From Lachnospiraceae bacterium (GTDB taxonomy: Bacteria > Bacillota > Clostridia > Lachnospirales > Lachnospiraceae), in assembly GCA_017959525.1 (NCBI GenBank), contig JAGDAL010000211.1:1-5938 (forward strand): DNA of 5,938 nt, read 5' to 3'. Position 1 is the stretch's first letter, and each line of letters starts with the position of its first letter. Made by a program: the position numbers and the translations under genes. Below are positions 5,313-5,938 of the stretch, piece after piece. The notes below the pieces were generated by a model that saw only the letters and a list, made by a program, of their open reading frames with translations, was not told where the DNA came from and searched no databases.

Positions 5313-5938
5313 ATGAAAAGAAAAGGATTGGTTGGATTGTTGCTTACCATAGCAATGATCACCACAGCATGCGGCACCACCTCCGGGGATGCCGCATCCC
5401 TATCTAATGGGGAAGTAGATATCGCATCGTTGCAGACCGGCAATCAGAGCCTGGAGATTTCCTGCCACGATCCACAGATACTAAATGACAAGGGAACCTA
5501 CTACATGACCGGTTCCCATATTGTATTGGCCAAGTCCGATGACTTACAGCAGTGGGATTATATTTCCAACGGAAATGCGAAAAACTACATTTCCAACCTG
5601 TATTCCGGTGACTTGGAGGCTTTTTCCTATGTTGGGAAAAATGAAGACGGTGGCTACTCTTTGTGGGCCGGCAACATCTTCTATAACGAGACCATGGGCA
5701 AGTATTGCCTGTATTTTTGCACCAGCTCGACCTATATAAAATCCACCCTGGCTCTGGCGGTTTCCGATACGCCGGAAGGACCGTATGAGTATACGGATAC
5801 CTTGTTGTATTCCGGATTTTCCAAGAAGGAAGCGGACCAGACAGACCTGTATGATGTGATTGGTGACGCAGACGATAGCCGGTACTTTAAATTGGGTGGC
5901 TACAACAATGAGTTATGGCCGAACTGCATCGATCCGGC
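5313..5938 (+). CDS. Lipoprotein GH43 enzyme, endo-arabinanase-like (partial, 3' end beyond window)
   Basis: The frame is open from ATG 5313 to the window end (208 full codons), so only the N-terminal part is seen. Residues 1-19 form a lipoprotein signal (MKRKG, hydrophobic core, TTA) with probable lipidation at Cys20, followed by a short linker. The GH43 domain starts near residue 45: C51-H52-D53-P54 carries the expected catalytic base. KSDDLQQW (74-81), TSSTYIKS (137-144) and GPYEY-x4-LLYSGF (156-169) resemble the Abn2-type arabinan endo-1,5-alpha-L-arabinosidases. Asp207 in NCIDP fits the pKa modulator; the acid Glu is not yet reached. The usual WAP[DE] motif reads WAGN (118-121). Only a weak GAGAG (5300-5304) precedes the start. 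It lies 14 bases after the previous gene and would act on the cell surface, releasing oligosaccharides for the importer. Full length and any extra domains are unknown. Confidence 0.85.
   Translation, partial: MKRKGLVGLLLTIAMITTACGTTSGDAASLSNGEVDIASLQTGNQSLEISCHDPQILNDKGTYYMTGSHIVLAKSDDLQQWDYISNGNAKNYISNLYSGDLEAFSYVGKNEDGGYSLWAGNIFYNETMGKYCLYFCTSSTYIKSTLALAVSDTPEGPYEYTDTLLYSGFSKKEADQTDLYDVIGDADDSRYFKLGGYNNELWPNCIDP
5369..5400 (+). repeat. Two overlapping inverted repeats in the signal/linker codons of the last gene
   Basis: ATGCGGCA (5369-5376) and TGCCGCAT (5390-5397) are perfect 8-base reverse complements around 13 bases. The right arm also belongs to a second perfect palindrome, GGGATGC-C-GCATCCC (5386-5400). 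The two RNA hairpins could not form at once. They encode residues 19-30, the lipidation site and the linker, where codon and residue choice is little constrained. Any effect on translation or transcription of the gene is a guess. Confidence 0.4.

Noticed and set aside
5099..5407. Open frame spanning the junction of the two GH43 genes
   Set aside because: It is out of frame with both, composed of basic low-complexity sequence, and lies over clear GH43 coding sequence.
1..5938. CRISPR array, tRNA, rRNA, insertion sequence or phage attachment site
   Set aside because: No regularly spaced repeats, RNA gene structure, transposase or terminal inverted repeats were seen. The genes form one coherent operon.

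Overview
The window looks like part of a low-to-moderate-GC Firmicutes chromosome, most likely a gut or rumen Clostridia of the Lachnospiraceae type. The evidence is strong AGGAGG-like ribosome binding sites, an A/T-rich intergenic leader, a lipoprotein with a short Lys-rich signal and an acidic Ser/Thr/Glu linker, and a gene order typical of that group. The genus cannot be fixed from the sequence.

Layout: positions 1-276 are non-coding and A/T-rich. They hold a predicted sigma-A-type promoter (about 183-211), an 18-bp imperfect direct repeat (64-81 and 88-105), two copies of a CTAAA-N4-TTTAG dyad (159-172 and 187-200), and a palindrome in the presumed leader (225-246). Six genes follow, all on the plus strand: an ABC sugar-binding lipoprotein (277-1740), two sugar ABC permeases (1827-2744 and 2758-3648), a DUF624/YesL-like membrane protein (3657-4355), a cytoplasmic GH43 glycosidase (4345-5298), and the first 208 codons of a lipoprotein GH43 enzyme resembling endo-arabinanases (5313 to the window end). 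The last gene has no stop codon inside the window. The only gap longer than 15 bases inside the operon is 1741-1826, and it contains a strong stem-loop without a U-tract.

How the genes fit together (inference from families and order): the surface-anchored GH43 would cut arabinan or a similar arabinose-containing polymer. The binding lipoprotein and the two permeases would import the oligosaccharides, powered by an ATPase encoded elsewhere. The GH43 without a signal peptide would then release arabinose in the cytoplasm. This resembles the Bacillus subtilis AraNPQ plus Abn2 arrangement, but as one compact operon with a YesL-like gene in the middle. The hairpin after the first gene probably sets a higher level of binding protein than of permeases.

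The gene content is a recognisable carbohydrate-utilisation locus. I see no sign of a wholly new system. The least explained parts are the leader's repeated sites, the YesL-like protein, and sequence oddities in the truncated last gene.
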